From: CBINFS01 sp966250015
Lineage (GTDB): Bacteria > Bacteroidota > Rhodothermia > Rhodothermales > DASSAV01
DNA: 21,555 nt
Reading direction: 5' to 3'
NCBI GenBank assembly: GCA_966250015.1
Contig: CBINFS010000050.1
Location: 1-21,555, forward strand
Position 1 is the first letter of the stretch. Each line of letters starts with the position of its first letter. The position numbers were made by a program, and so were the translations under genes. The notes beneath the pieces are model-generated. The model was not told where the DNA came from. It ran no database searches and saw nothing but the letters and a program-made list of their open reading frames with translations. Shown here in pieces: positions 6,314 through 13,996 of this stretch.

Positions 6314-8215
6314 TCATCCGTTGGCGCACGTTTTTTGGTGCTGCCAGAGTGAATCCATGGTCAACGCGTTGACGATTCGGACGTACCGGTCGAGATCGGC
6401 CTTCCCGTTCGGGTCCGGCGCGTTCAAAATCTCGCGTTTCAGCCGCTCGCGATTGAGCCATCCCGCCAGATCACTTCCCCACGCATCGTCCTTTGCTTCC
6501 TGAGCCAGCGCCTGCCAGAGGCCGATCCGGAGCCTCCAGCGGCGTTTTTCGACGGCACTGTCGTACTTCGAAGGCTCCCAGACAACGTCCGAGGGAACGA
6601 GCCCGTCCATCGCGCGACGAAAGAGGTAACGTGTGTGCCCTTTCCGCCAGTGCAGGTCGGTCGGGACGGCGTAGGCAAACTCCATGAGACGCCGGTCGGT
6701 GAGCGGATAGGCGTAGCCCACTCCCGCATCGGCGCCAGCGGCTGCCCAGGCCTCCATTCGCTCGGCGATGTGGCCGTTGTAAAAAAGGACGTACTGGCTC
6801 CGGCGCACGCCCGCCCGCTCGCGTGCAAAGTTTTGCAGGGGCGCACGAAACGCGGGGTTGTGGACTTTAAAATCCAGGGCGACGAGCGGTGGGGGATAAA
6901 AACGTTCGACCACGCTCGCCAGGTGGCCGAACAGAGCGTCGGGGATCTGTGGAACGAGGATCCTGAAAAACGTGGTCTTGAGGAGCTGGCGCGGGCGTTT
7001 TCCGAAATGCACGCCCAGCAAACGCGCCAGTCTGATCCATCGCCCCCAACGGAACAGCTCGGCCAGGTAGCCGCGCGCGTTGAACGTCACCGCCTCATCC
7101 CCTCCCCATCCCGACAGGATCGTCCGAATCCCGAGCTCGCCTGCGTGACGGACGCCGACCCACTCTTCCACCATACCCGCCTTCGTGTAGACCGCAGGGT
7201 CACGCCGGAGGAAATCGCGCAGGTCTTCGACGGTCACGTCGTAGCACTGAAGGTCGATCTCGTTCAAGCGGCAGAGGTTCTCGATCCGGAGGCGCTCGTC
7301 GCGTTTCATTTCCGGAAACTCGTCCGACCGGGGCGGCGACCACGACTGGGCTGCCGCCAGCTTCTGCCCGCCGGCCTTCAGTTGCCTTGCCGCCAGCACC
7401 GTGACTGCGGACGAGTCGAGACCGCCGCTCAGGTGTGATGCGACGGGGAATGTGGTCCGTACGCGCGCGGCGACGGCGTCGGTTAGAAGCGCCCTGAGCT
7501 GCTCGGCGTACTCCTCTTCCGAAGCCGGCGGCAAATCGGGCCGGTCTTCCGGACGCCAGTACGGTGCCAGGGAAGCGTCACGCGCGGTTACTCGCAGATG
7601 GTTTGCATACGGGAGCCTGTTGATCCCCCGCAAGAAGGTCCGGGAGCTCGTTCCTCCCAGCGGGAAGCGGAGGTACCGACCCACCTCTTCCTCGTCGATT
7701 TCACGGGGTACGTCGGGCAGCGCAAGGAGGCCTCGCACGTCGGTGCAAAAGGCAAAAAGACCGGGCTTGTGGTAATAGTAGAAAGGCCTCGCCCCAATGT
7801 GGTCGCGTGCGCAGAACAGGCTGCGCTCGCGGCCGTCCCAAACGGCAAAGGCGTAGTCGCCGACGAGGTAAGCCGGGCAGTCCTGGCCCCAGCGTTCGTA
7901 GGCCATCAGAATGAGGGCGCTGTCGGGCATCGCAGTGCGTTCGGACGGATCGATCCGGAGCCGGTCGAAGACCTCGGCCCGGTTGTCGATCCGTGCGTCG
8001 GCAACGATGACGCGGCCGTTTCGGGCGAGGGGTTGCTCCTCTCGGACCGATTCGGGTGTGACGTGCCGAACGGTGGCGTACAGCCCGGCGCCGGCGCCGG
8101 TCCAGATTCCTTCGTTATCGCCACCGTAGCCCGTGAGGGCTTCGACGGATGGCCGAAGACGCTCGGGGGATACGGGCCGACCGTCGAAGTACACGATCCC
8201 CAGGATGGCGCTCAT
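6314..8215 (-). CDS. Lasso peptide macrolactam cyclase (C protein, asparagine-synthetase-like)
   Basis: A 633-residue asparagine-synthetase-B homologue that would adenylate the Glu9 side chain of the core and close the ring onto the core N-terminus. The N-terminal class II amidotransferase-like domain (about aa 1-170) begins MSAILGIVYF, so the catalytic Cys2 of true glutaminases is missing, as expected of a cyclase that uses the peptide amine instead of ammonia. It keeps GDYAFAVWD (119-127) and CARDHIGARPFYY (135-147). The synthetase domain carries the ATP-pyrophosphatase motif SGGLDS (263-268) and a later GWGGDE loop. Length is typical of lasso cyclases. The start overlaps the B2 stop as ATGA. 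The precursor follows 134 nt downstream. The missing Cys and the B1/B2 partners exclude ordinary asparagine synthesis. Confidence 0.95.
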   Translation of the reverse strand: MSAILGIVYFDGRPVSPERLRPSVEALTGYGGDNEGIWTGAGAGLYATVRHVTPESVREEQPLARNGRVIVADARIDNRAEVFDRLRIDPSERTAMPDSALILMAYERWGQDCPAYLVGDYAFAVWDGRERSLFCARDHIGARPFYYYHKPGLFAFCTDVRGLLALPDVPREIDEEEVGRYLRFPLGGTSSRTFLRGINRLPYANHLRVTARDASLAPYWRPEDRPDLPPASEEEYAEQLRALLTDAVAARVRTTFPVASHLSGGLDSSAVTVLAARQLKAGGQKLAAAQSWSPPRSDEFPEMKRDERLRIENLCRLNEIDLQCYDVTVEDLRDFLRRDPAVYTKAGMVEEWVGVRHAGELGIRTILSGWGGDEAVTFNARGYLAELFRWGRWIRLARLLGVHFGKRPRQLLKTTFFRILVPQIPDALFGHLASVVERFYPPPLVALDFKVHNPAFRAPLQNFARERAGVRRSQYVLFYNGHIAERMEAWAAAGADAGVGYAYPLTDRRLMEFAYAVPTDLHWRKGHTRYLFRRAMDGLVPSDVVWEPSKYDSAVEKRRWRLRIGLWQALAQEAKDDAWGSDLAGWLNRERLKREILNAPDPNGKADLDRYVRIVNALTMDSLWQHQKTCANG

Positions 8216-8691
8216 GGGGTCCCGTAGCCGAGCGTCGTCACCGGACGGAACCGGTCCATTTCGGATGCGCCGGTGAGGACGTCCTTTCCGCAGCGTAGCC
8301 AGGCGTGGGCTTCCATGTTCTCACCGGCACGTTGAGCCGTGACGACGCCCAGATATAACGTGTAGGGGATGGAGCGCCGCTTCAAGAGCAGCATCGCGGT
8401 GACGGCCAGCATGAGGCACGTGGCATGCCACGGGACGAGGCGGCCGGTCCTATCGACGGCCCACGCGATCCGATCCGCCACTGCGTGGACGTCGGCATCT
8501 TCCTCCTCCGGGGATTCCCGGTTAAACTCCCCGAGCCGTGACGCCCACACCCGTAGCGGGAGCGCCCGAACCGCCGCCAGCGCCACGACCTGACACAATA
8601 AGGCCTCGATCAGAAGGAGCCGATCCGGACCGGACTGGCGTGCAAACCGCGCGAATAGCCTCCGTACTCCCCTAAACGTTCGCCTCAGCAT
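8212..8691 (-). CDS. Lasso peptide leader peptidase (B2 protein)
   Basis: A 159-residue transglutaminase-like cysteine protease of the lasso B2 family, which removes the leader after the residue following Thr(-2). The family signature is WHATCLMLAVTAMLL (aa 88-102), with catalytic Cys92 followed by a hydrophobic helix and KRRSIPYTLYLGV. The second signature EAHAWLRCGKDVLTG (127-141) supplies catalytic His129; Asp137 is a possible third member of the triad, though its exact position varies. The N-terminal ~80 residues are helical and basic, normal for B2 proteins. The start lies 20 nt inside the B1 gene and the stop overlaps the cyclase ATG, so all three processing enzymes should be made in step. 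Confidence 0.95.
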   Translation of the reverse strand: MLRRTFRGVRRLFARFARQSGPDRLLLIEALLCQVVALAAVRALPLRVWASRLGEFNRESPEEEDADVHAVADRIAWAVDRTGRLVPWHATCLMLAVTAMLLLKRRSIPYTLYLGVVTAQRAGENMEAHAWLRCGKDVLTGASEMDRFRPVTTLGYGTP

Positions 8692-8977
8692 GGACGGTTA
8701 CGAGCGATTCGTCGAGAAGCTGCTGGATGAAGGCGAGGGTTTCAGCCTCGCATACCTCGCGGTCGACGTCGAATTCCGCTTCGAGCGCGTCACACACCGC
8801 CTCGATGGTCATTGGCTGCTCGATCAGCTGCCAGATGCGGCTTCCGACGGCTTCGAACCCGTAGTACTTCTCGTTCCGGATGCTCAGCATGATCGTCGCC
8901 TCGTTGAGCTCACTCACGACAAGGTCCGGATCGCGACAAACGACCGTTTTCAAACTTAGCAGCTGATCCTGTGCCAT
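8672..8977 (-). CDS. Lasso peptide RiPP recognition element (B1, PqqD-like)
   Basis: A 101-residue PqqD-like protein that binds the precursor leader and presents it to the B2 peptidase and the cyclase. PqqD-type features are clear: a strand-rich start, SIRNEKYYGFEAVGSRIWQL (aa 32-51) corresponding to the usual Y-x-x-N-x-x-G-x-x-I-W region, then MTIEAVCDALEAEFDVD and AFIQQLLDESLV. Length is typical of stand-alone lasso B1 proteins. It is the first gene of the operon. The ATG at 8977 is preceded by AGAAAGAG at very short spacing, so initiation may be modest. The conserved-aromatic leader motif of the precursor (W9, P12, L14) is the expected ligand. Confidence 0.94.
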   Translation of the reverse strand: MAQDQLLSLKTVVCRDPDLVVSELNEATIMLSIRNEKYYGFEAVGSRIWQLIEQPMTIEAVCDALEAEFDVDREVCEAETLAFIQQLLDESLVTVHAEANV

Positions 8978-9231
8978 CTCTTTCTAATATTCCCGGTGAT
9001 ACGAAGGGTTTGGTAAGAATAGGCAGAAGGTTTACAGCAATTCATGTTGCTCTGGATCATAAATCGAAGGCCGGCAAACGCCTACCGGGTATCGCCATTA
9101 CACCTGCAGGCAGTATAATAATTGGCGCACCCGGTCGGAGATAGCTGGCCCACCTCGATCGTCAAAATCCGACACGTTTCCATCGGCGCTCGTATATTCG
9201 ATTTCCACCCTATCGAATCACCACTACACGT
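8978..9231. promoter_or_regulatory. Divergent promoter region of lasso operon and alkaline phosphatase
   Basis: A 254-bp gap between two divergent units, so it must hold both promoters. For the phosphatase, CCGACA (9169-9174) and TATATT (9193-9198) are separated by 18 bp and 33 nt from the ATG, a passable sigma-70-type pair. For the lasso operon, TATACT on the minus strand (9117-9112) is a good -10 hexamer, but its -35 region is poor and it would give a 130-nt leader. No clear operator or Pho-box-like direct repeat was seen. Assignments of the individual boxes are tentative. Confidence 0.45.
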
Positions 9232-10632
9232 ATGAAACGCACCGCACGCCTCTTCGTCCTGATCGCATGGGCGATCTCCCTCTGCACACTGTTCGTCCAG
9301 CCCGCAGCAGCGCAGCAGTCCACGGATCCCGACCGGCCTCGAAACGTCATTCTCTTCATCGCCGACGGTTTTGGACCCGGGATCGGGCAGATGAGCAGTG
9401 ATTACAGCCGTATCGTGCTAAACCGGACGCTGAATTATGACGGCATACGCGTCGGCTCCGTCCACACGCATTCGGCCAACCGGCACGTCACCGACTCGGC
9501 GGCGGGTGCGACGGCCTACGCCACCGGCCACAAAACGTACAACGGCGCCATCGCCGTCGATACCCTTCAGCAGCCCCTCGGCACGCTCCTCGAAGCCGCC
9601 AAACAGCGCGGTATGCTGACGGGCATCGTCACGACGACGAGCGTCGCGGACGCCACGCCGGCTGCGTTCACCGCACACGTTCCCCAGCGCTCGATGCACC
9701 CGGAGATCGCTTCGCAGCAGGTCGCCCTTCGCCCCGACCTGATCATCGGCGGCGGACGTGAAGCGTACGTGACCGAAGCCGAAGGCGGCCTTCGGAAGGA
9801 CGGCGTTAACCTCCTCAAGGTGGCGGAAGAAGCCGGCTACCACGTCGTCAACGAATGGCCCGCGCTTCGAGATCAGAAGGAGCTGCCCGTGCTGTCGCTG
9901 CTCGAAATGGGCGGATTCCCGTTCGAGATCGATCGGGACACGGCGACCCAGCCGAGCCTCGCGGACCTCACCCGCAAAACCATCGAGCTGCTCTCTCAAG
10001 GTGGCCGGGATTTCTTCGTGATGATCGAATCCGCCGAGATCGACGGCGGCGGCCACTCGAACGACCCCGCGGCTGCCCTCCACGAGACGCTGGCATTCGA
10101 CGAAGCCCTCGGCGTTGCGCTCGACTTCGCCGAAAAGGACGGCCGGACGCTGGTTCTCGTCCTGGTCGACCACGACACCGGAGGCATCATGCCGGGAATC
10201 CCTGCTAACGGCCAGGACGGTATCGTGTGGAAGCCCGAAGTCATTTCCCGGATCCGCTCGTCCCTCCGTCCGATGGCCGAGGCGATCGTGGCCGGCGCAG
10301 ACCCACGCGAGGTGCTCGCTACGTCCGCCGGGATCGAGTCGCTCACCCCGATGGAGCACGACCTGATCCTCGCAGCCGGCGACGACACCCGGATGGTCCA
10401 GGCGATCCTTTCCGACATTATCTCCCGGCGCTCGCTCATCGGGTGGACGACCACCGGCCACACGGCGCTCGACGTGAACCTCTACGCAACCGGCCCCGGA
10501 AGCCGGCACTTCGCCGGTACGTTTCAGAACAACGAGGTCGGCCGCATCATCGCTCACCTGATGAGCTTCGACCTCGAATCTCTCACCCGCGAGCTCCGAG
10601 CCCACACGCCGTCGGCGGTGCCGGCAGAGTAA
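9232..10632 (+). CDS. PhoA-type alkaline phosphatase, exported
   Basis: A 466-residue phosphomonoesterase of the alkaline phosphatase superfamily, releasing phosphate from organic esters outside the inner membrane. The signal peptide is MKRTARLFVLIAWAIS... with likely cleavage after PAAAQQ (about aa 28). Active-site features: FIADGFG with D45, VTDSAAGATAYATGHKT with nucleophile Ser89, MIESAEIDGGGHSND with E266, D271 and H275, VDHDTGG with D313-H314, and TTTGHTALDV with H410, matching the two-zinc/one-magnesium ligand pattern of the family. The gene is monocistronic and divergent from the lasso operon. Together with the PhoD-type enzyme at 11765-13426 it points to phosphate scavenging, although no Pho box was recognised. 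Confidence 0.96.
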   Translation: MKRTARLFVLIAWAISLCTLFVQPAAAQQSTDPDRPRNVILFIADGFGPGIGQMSSDYSRIVLNRTLNYDGIRVGSVHTHSANRHVTDSAAGATAYATGHKTYNGAIAVDTLQQPLGTLLEAAKQRGMLTGIVTTTSVADATPAAFTAHVPQRSMHPEIASQQVALRPDLIIGGGREAYVTEAEGGLRKDGVNLLKVAEEAGYHVVNEWPALRDQKELPVLSLLEMGGFPFEIDRDTATQPSLADLTRKTIELLSQGGRDFFVMIESAEIDGGGHSNDPAAALHETLAFDEALGVALDFAEKDGRTLVLVLVDHDTGGIMPGIPANGQDGIVWKPEVISRIRSSLRPMAEAIVAGADPREVLATSAGIESLTPMEHDLILAAGDDTRMVQAILSDIISRRSLIGWTTTGHTALDVNLYATGPGSRHFAGTFQNNEVGRIIAHLMSFDLESLTRELRAHTPSAVPAE

Positions 10633-10669
10633 CGCACTGCCCGCTTTTTTTGAGAATGCGCGGGAGGAG

Positions 10670-10697
10670 GACTCTTCCTGAGGCGTGGCCTTCCTGG
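10670..10697. repeat. Degenerate copy of the 3'-end interspersed repeat
   Basis: This 28-bp stretch (ACTCTTCCTGAGGCGTGGCC at its core) matches 22 of 28 bases of the segment at 21118-21145 in the repeat units near the window end. Downstream, 10765-10800 resembles, in reverse complement, the GCCATT...CTCATTTCATA part of the same unit. The gap after the phosphatase gene therefore seems to hold a decayed, rearranged copy of that element. Confidence 0.5.
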
Positions 10698-10930
10698 CTG
10701 GATACAAGGGATCGTTTGTCCTCTGCGTACCCACGCGCAGCCCGGCGATTTCAGAACTGGCGCCTATGAAATGCGAGGCTGCGAACCTATCCAATGGCAG
10801 GACTTTTCCATATGCCACTGGCCCAAATAGCACGTCATTCCGGCCCCCGAGCCGACAAGAGCGTAGCGACTGACGAAGTAAATCCAGACGAACTTGGCGT
10901 AAAGCAGAACCGTGTAGGCCTGTGGAGACG

Positions 10931-10964
10931 TTGCCTGAATCTCTGCCTTCGCGTAGATGACGTA
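10931..10964. repeat. 34-bp palindromic repeat, copy 1
   Basis: TTGCCTGAATCTCTGCCTTC and the following bases to GATGACGTA match 16927-16960 at 31 of 34 positions. In this copy the central hairpin is damaged by two substitutions, whereas the other copy is perfect. It lies in the 469-bp gap (10633-11101) between convergent genes, which otherwise holds repeats and no recognisable gene. Confidence 0.8.
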
Positions 10965-11035
10965 CTTATTTTGAGTTTCAGGAAAAACCTGGCGGACTGC
11001 CCCTGGTCAACCTCCCTCCAAAAAAATCATCCGCG

Positions 11036-11065
11036 CACATCTGTGTCCATCTGCGAATGAAGAAT
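11036..11065. repeat. Interspersed 'CCATCTGC' repeat, copy 1
   Basis: CACATCTGTGTCCATCTGCG followed by AATGAAGAAT resembles stretches at 13842-13866 and 17031-17057, which share a core (ATCTGCG)CCATCTGC(G)GATTA. All three lie in gene-free gaps and are followed or preceded by CTTCGCG-type sequence. They are probably decayed members of one dispersed intergenic family. Confidence 0.5.
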
Positions 11066-11101
11066 CAGTCCCCTTCGCGTGAGGCCAAAAAACAAATAGC
11101 C

Positions 11102-11692
11102 TCACCGGTTCGGGTACCAGACGATGCCGAAGGCGAGGCGGGCGGAGCCGGTGTCGATCTCGACGTCTCGCTCGATGCCGCCGATGCGCACCTCGTCGAT
11201 CTCGCCACCGGAGATCGACAGGTTAACGTTTAACACCAGCGGTCGCGAGAGGAAGTATTTGAACCCGCCCTGAAGCGTGAGCGCACCGCCATCCGTCTCG
11301 AACTCGATCGGCCCCTGCTCGAACTCGATCCTTCGACCGGTGGCCGCGACGCCCACGTAAGGACGCCAGCGATTCCCTGCCCGGCCAAGGTTGAACCGTA
11401 CCCCGAGATCGAGGTGCGACATCGTGTAGTCGTCCCTTCCGCGTTCGTCTGGATCGATGACAGCGCCGTCCGCCGTGATGAAAAGCTCGACAAGGCTGCT
11501 GGCGCCGTATGCTGCGGTGATCCCCAGGCCGCCGCCGCTTTCGGCGTCCATGTCGATTTCGTCGTCGTCCATCTGCCAGGTCGTACCATTGACGTGCACC
11601 CCGAGCGAGAATCCACGCGTGTCGTACCGCTGAGCCAGCACGGTATGGGTGAGAAAAAGAAGGGGGATAGAGAGAAAAAGAATTCGTTTCAT
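11102..11692 (-). CDS. Outer-membrane beta-barrel protein
   Basis: A 196-residue protein with a signal peptide (MKRILFLSIPLLFLTHTVLAQ) and a mature part made of alternating amphipathic strands (GFSLGVHVNGTTWQM, GGGLGITAAYGASSLVELFI, SHLDLGVRFNLG, WRPYVGVAATGRRIEF, ALTLQGGFKYFLS, ARLAFGIVWYPNR). It ends in an aromatic strand (FGIVWYPNR) reminiscent of barrel C-termini. Size suggests an eight-stranded OmpX/OmpW-like barrel. The frame is open for 13 further codons upstream, but the ATG at 11692 begins exactly at the signal peptide. It lies 72 nt after the PhoD-type gene on the same strand and may be co-transcribed. The function of the pore or adhesin, if any, is unknown. Confidence 0.85.
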   Translation of the reverse strand: MKRILFLSIPLLFLTHTVLAQRYDTRGFSLGVHVNGTTWQMDDDEIDMDAESGGGLGITAAYGASSLVELFITADGAVIDPDERGRDDYTMSHLDLGVRFNLGRAGNRWRPYVGVAATGRRIEFEQGPIEFETDGGALTLQGGFKYFLSRPLVLNVNLSISGGEIDEVRIGGIERDVEIDTGSARLAFGIVWYPNR

Positions 11693-11764
11693 GAGCTGCC
11701 GGGCTTGTGGTTTGTGTGATGACCCGAACAATTGCCGCCACGAAACGATCCGACGTATCGCACC

Positions 11765-13426
11765 TCACACCGTTTCTGAACAATACTCACACACCGGCTC
11801 GTCGCCCTGGTGGCCGTAAAGAAAGAACTGGAGCTTCGGCTCCTCGCCGGGCGACGGCGTCTCGACGTCGATAATCCCGACGTTCAGCTTCGCGTACGGG
11901 TTTTTGTGGCGGTTGCCTTGGCGCTCCGGCCGCACGAGCCGGACCGCTGCCCCGATCGAACCGTCCGACGTCCCGGCATACCGGTTCATCCGGATGAGCG
12001 CCTTCGACGCGAGCTGGATGGGCAGGCCGGTCTCGTGGGTTACCGGGCTCGAGATGACCTGGTAAAACGGCGTGGTCCCGTCGTCCCAGGCGATCCGATG
12101 CACACACCCGATGTGGATGTCGCCGCAGAGCAGGACGACCTTCTGATGAGGGTGCGCTTGCTGGTGGTCGTGGAGGGTTTTCAAAAACCAGTCGCGGTCG
12201 CGAGCGTGTGTGCCGGACGACCACCGGTCGTCGAAATCGCGGCCGCTCGGGAAGACGTGCATCGCCAGTTTTGCCATTGGTCGTGGAAGGTGTACGACGG
12301 GCACTGTCAGCACGAGGAGCAGAACCTTGCTTTCAGCATGATCTGCCAGGAAGGCCTTCAGGCGGTCCTTCTGCCGGTTGGAAAAGAGCTGCCCGCCATC
12401 TCCGGCGCTGCGCGTCGAGCGCAGGTCGAGCGTAAAGTGTGCGGTGTGCCCGTAGGAGCCGGCGAAAGAAAAATCCTCGGTAAGCACACCGGGTGGTGAC
12501 AGCATGCGGGAGGTCTGGTAGTCGAGGCACGCCAGGCGCGCCCCTTTCCCTACCGACGCCCACTTCTCGGTGCGGTGATCCGGGTCGGAACCCCAGTTGT
12601 CCACGATGTCGTGGTCGTCGATGACGAGAAAGCACGGGTAGTTCGCATGGATCTCCTGTAAGCCGGGCAGGCCCCAGAAGTAGCGATAACGCTCCTGGTA
12701 GAGGCGGCGGACCTCGTCGTCTGTGCAGTCGAAGACGGAAGTCCTGCCTGGAGGCGCAATTCGTTTGAAATACTGCTCGTCGAAGAGGGAGAGGTGCTTC
12801 GGGGCGTCGGCGTACATCTGGTCGCCCACCATAAAGACCAGCTTCACCTCGTGGTGCTCGAGGACCTTCGCTATGGCGCGCATCATCTGGCGGGACGTGC
12901 GGGTGAACGAGCCGTCCGAGTGGAACGGCTGGTTACAGCTCATGACGGCGATCGAAAACCGCCGTGGGGTGTCCGCCGGGCTGTCAGGAAAGGTCTCGAA
13001 CCGCCCCTCTCCAAACTTCAGGTTGCCTGAAGGATCGACCAAACGATACCGGTACCACATAAGAGGCAATAGCCCTTGAAGGTCCACCGTGAACGTGTTG
13101 TCACTGATATTGCCATCTGGTACGGTGAACTCGAGTGTTGATTCGTCGCTTTCGGTACCGTCCCGATTCCATTGGATCCGGTACGTCCCGGGCCGATCAG
13201 CCCGAAGCCAGATCCGAGCCGACCGGGCTGTGACCAGACCAACTGCCACCATCGTCCCTAACGGCTCGACCTGAAAACCTGTATCGGTATTGCGAGACCC
13301 CATCTCTACCCTCGTCGACGCATATCGCTTTACAAAAACTACGCTTAACGAGAGGGAAAGAACCGCAAACTGCCATCGGTACAGCATTTTAACACGAGTA
13401 CACTGACGGGCTAATGTCGAGTTCAT
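11765..13426 (-). CDS. PhoD-like metallophosphatase
   Basis: A 553-residue enzyme of the alkaline phosphatase D family, hydrolysing phosphate mono- or diesters. The N-terminal ~150 residues hold a beta-sandwich-like domain (VGLVTARSARIWLRAD, WYRYRLVDPSGN), as in PhoD proteins. The metallophosphoesterase domain follows: FSIAVMSCNQP (157-167), VFMVGDQMYAD (197-207), VIDDHDIVDNWG (268-279) and LCGDIHIG, which together supply the Asp, Asn and His metal ligands. A hydrophobic segment (aa 14-32, LYRWQFAVLSLSLSVVFV) may be a signal or anchor. Starting at the ATG of codon 14 (13387) is a good alternative because it opens directly on that segment. It pairs functionally with the PhoA-type enzyme at 9232. 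Confidence 0.93.
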   Translation of the reverse strand: MNSTLARQCTRVKMLYRWQFAVLSLSLSVVFVKRYASTRVEMGSRNTDTGFQVEPLGTMVAVGLVTARSARIWLRADRPGTYRIQWNRDGTESDESTLEFTVPDGNISDNTFTVDLQGLLPLMWYRYRLVDPSGNLKFGEGRFETFPDSPADTPRRFSIAVMSCNQPFHSDGSFTRTSRQMMRAIAKVLEHHEVKLVFMVGDQMYADAPKHLSLFDEQYFKRIAPPGRTSVFDCTDDEVRRLYQERYRYFWGLPGLQEIHANYPCFLVIDDHDIVDNWGSDPDHRTEKWASVGKGARLACLDYQTSRMLSPPGVLTEDFSFAGSYGHTAHFTLDLRSTRSAGDGGQLFSNRQKDRLKAFLADHAESKVLLLVLTVPVVHLPRPMAKLAMHVFPSGRDFDDRWSSGTHARDRDWFLKTLHDHQQAHPHQKVVLLCGDIHIGCVHRIAWDDGTTPFYQVISSPVTHETGLPIQLASKALIRMNRYAGTSDGSIGAAVRLVRPERQGNRHKNPYAKLNVGIIDVETPSPGEEPKLQFFLYGHQGDEPVCEYCSETV

Positions 13427-13470
13427 TACATGCGAAAACGCGAAGGCGCGAAGAGAAATGTATGCATTTC

Positions 13471-13505
13471 AAGCTCCCCTCCGGGACAGGATGGACTGGG
13501 GTTAT
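13471..13505. repeat. CCCCTCC-type palindromic repeat, degraded copy
   Basis: AAGCTCCCCTCCGGGACAGG followed by ATGGACTGGGG repeats the flank of the element at 13592-13630 (CAAGCTCCCCTCCTG...). It no longer forms a perfect stem. It is the first of three copies in the 570-bp gene-free gap 13427-13996. Confidence 0.55.
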
Positions 13506-13591
13506 ACGAATTAGCTGAGATGCAAATCGACCAAAATTATCTGGCAAACAGAATAAAATAGCTACTGATATAATACATTATATACCTGTCC

Positions 13592-13630
13592 ATTCAAGCT
13601 CCCCTCCTGTCCAGGAGGGGCCGGGGGTGG
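13592..13630. repeat. CCCCTCC-type palindromic repeat, intact copy
   Basis: CCCCTCCTGTCCAGGAGGGG (13601-13620) is a perfect 20-bp palindrome, preceded by ATTCAAGCT and followed by CCGGGGGTGG. This type of short self-complementary element is common between genes in many bacterial genomes and may act as a transcriptional hairpin or simply as a REP-like selfish repeat. Confidence 0.75.
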
Positions 13631-13719
13631 TAGACAGAATGGTTGCAAATGATGTCAATATCAAACAACGTGCTAATCGTAATGTTGCATTACCCCGGAC
13701 TTTTTCCCATCCTTATATC

Positions 13720-13760
13720 GACCACCCTTGTATCCCCTCCTGTCCATGAGGGGAATTTTT
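13720..13760. repeat. CCCCTCC-type palindromic repeat followed by T-tract
   Basis: CCCCTCCTGTCCATGAGGGG (13734-13753) is the same palindrome with one arm mutated, preceded by ACCACCCTTGTAT, the mirror of the GGGGGTGG flank of the copy at 13592, so it is in the opposite orientation. It is followed by AATTTTTTT, so it could work as a weak terminator on the plus strand. Confidence 0.6.
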
Positions 13761-13841
13761 TATATCTTTATTTGTAACACTATTCTTAACACTACTTAAT
13801 GAGCAAGAATCTGATTCACTCCCCTTAAAATTCATTAGCGA

Positions 13842-13866
13842 AAATCAGCGCCATCTGCGGATTAAG
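13842..13866. repeat. Interspersed 'CCATCTGC' repeat, copy 2
   Basis: AAATCAGCGCCATCTGCGGA followed by TTAAG is the second copy of the family described at 11036-11065. Nothing else recognisable lies between here and the MarC-family gene. Confidence 0.5.
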
Positions 13867-13996
13867 TTTTTCCTCAAACCCTGCTATCGGTTAATACTTT
13901 CAGGATTCCGCCAAGGGGTTGGAACATATGGCGGGCGGTCCGTAGCATTGCCGCCAGACGGCGATTCATCACTCGATTCCGTCCTTTTTCACCACC

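Larger units (their letters stand above)
2640..8977 (-). other. Lasso peptide biosynthetic gene cluster with kinase and two extra tailoring candidates
   Basis: Seven genes on one strand in transcription order: B1 (8977), B2 (8691), cyclase C (8215), precursor A (6179), HPr-kinase-like K (6023), PT-barrel-like protein (4959), geranylgeranyl-reductase-type flavoprotein (3830). Overlaps of 20 nt (B1/B2), ATGA (B2/C) and ATGA (K/next gene), and gaps of 21 and 19 nt, indicate one transcript; the only sizeable gap is 134 nt before the precursor. Split B1/B2 plus a dedicated kinase is the architecture known from paeninodin-like clusters. No ABC transporter, isopeptidase or regulator gene is adjacent. 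The lasso assignment is firm. Membership of the last two genes is inferred from tight spacing. Confidence 0.93.

Noticed and set aside
6234..6461. Minus-strand 75-residue frame overlapping the 3' end of the cyclase gene
   Set aside because: It is a basic, low-complexity translation in another frame of the cyclase gene and lacks lasso precursor features; the 6045-6179 ORF explains the precursor.
9082..9183. Minus-strand 33-codon ORF with four Cys upstream of the lasso B1 gene, considered as a second precursor
   Set aside because: It overlaps the phosphatase promoter region, lacks a ribosome site, and has neither the aromatic-x-x-Pro leader motif nor a Thr(-2)/Gly or Ser core with a Glu/Asp at position 7-9.
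10633..10675. Possible terminator after the alkaline phosphatase gene (CCCGC, T-run, GCGCGGG)
   Set aside because: The T-run falls inside the loop and the arms pair poorly, so it is not a convincing intrinsic terminator.
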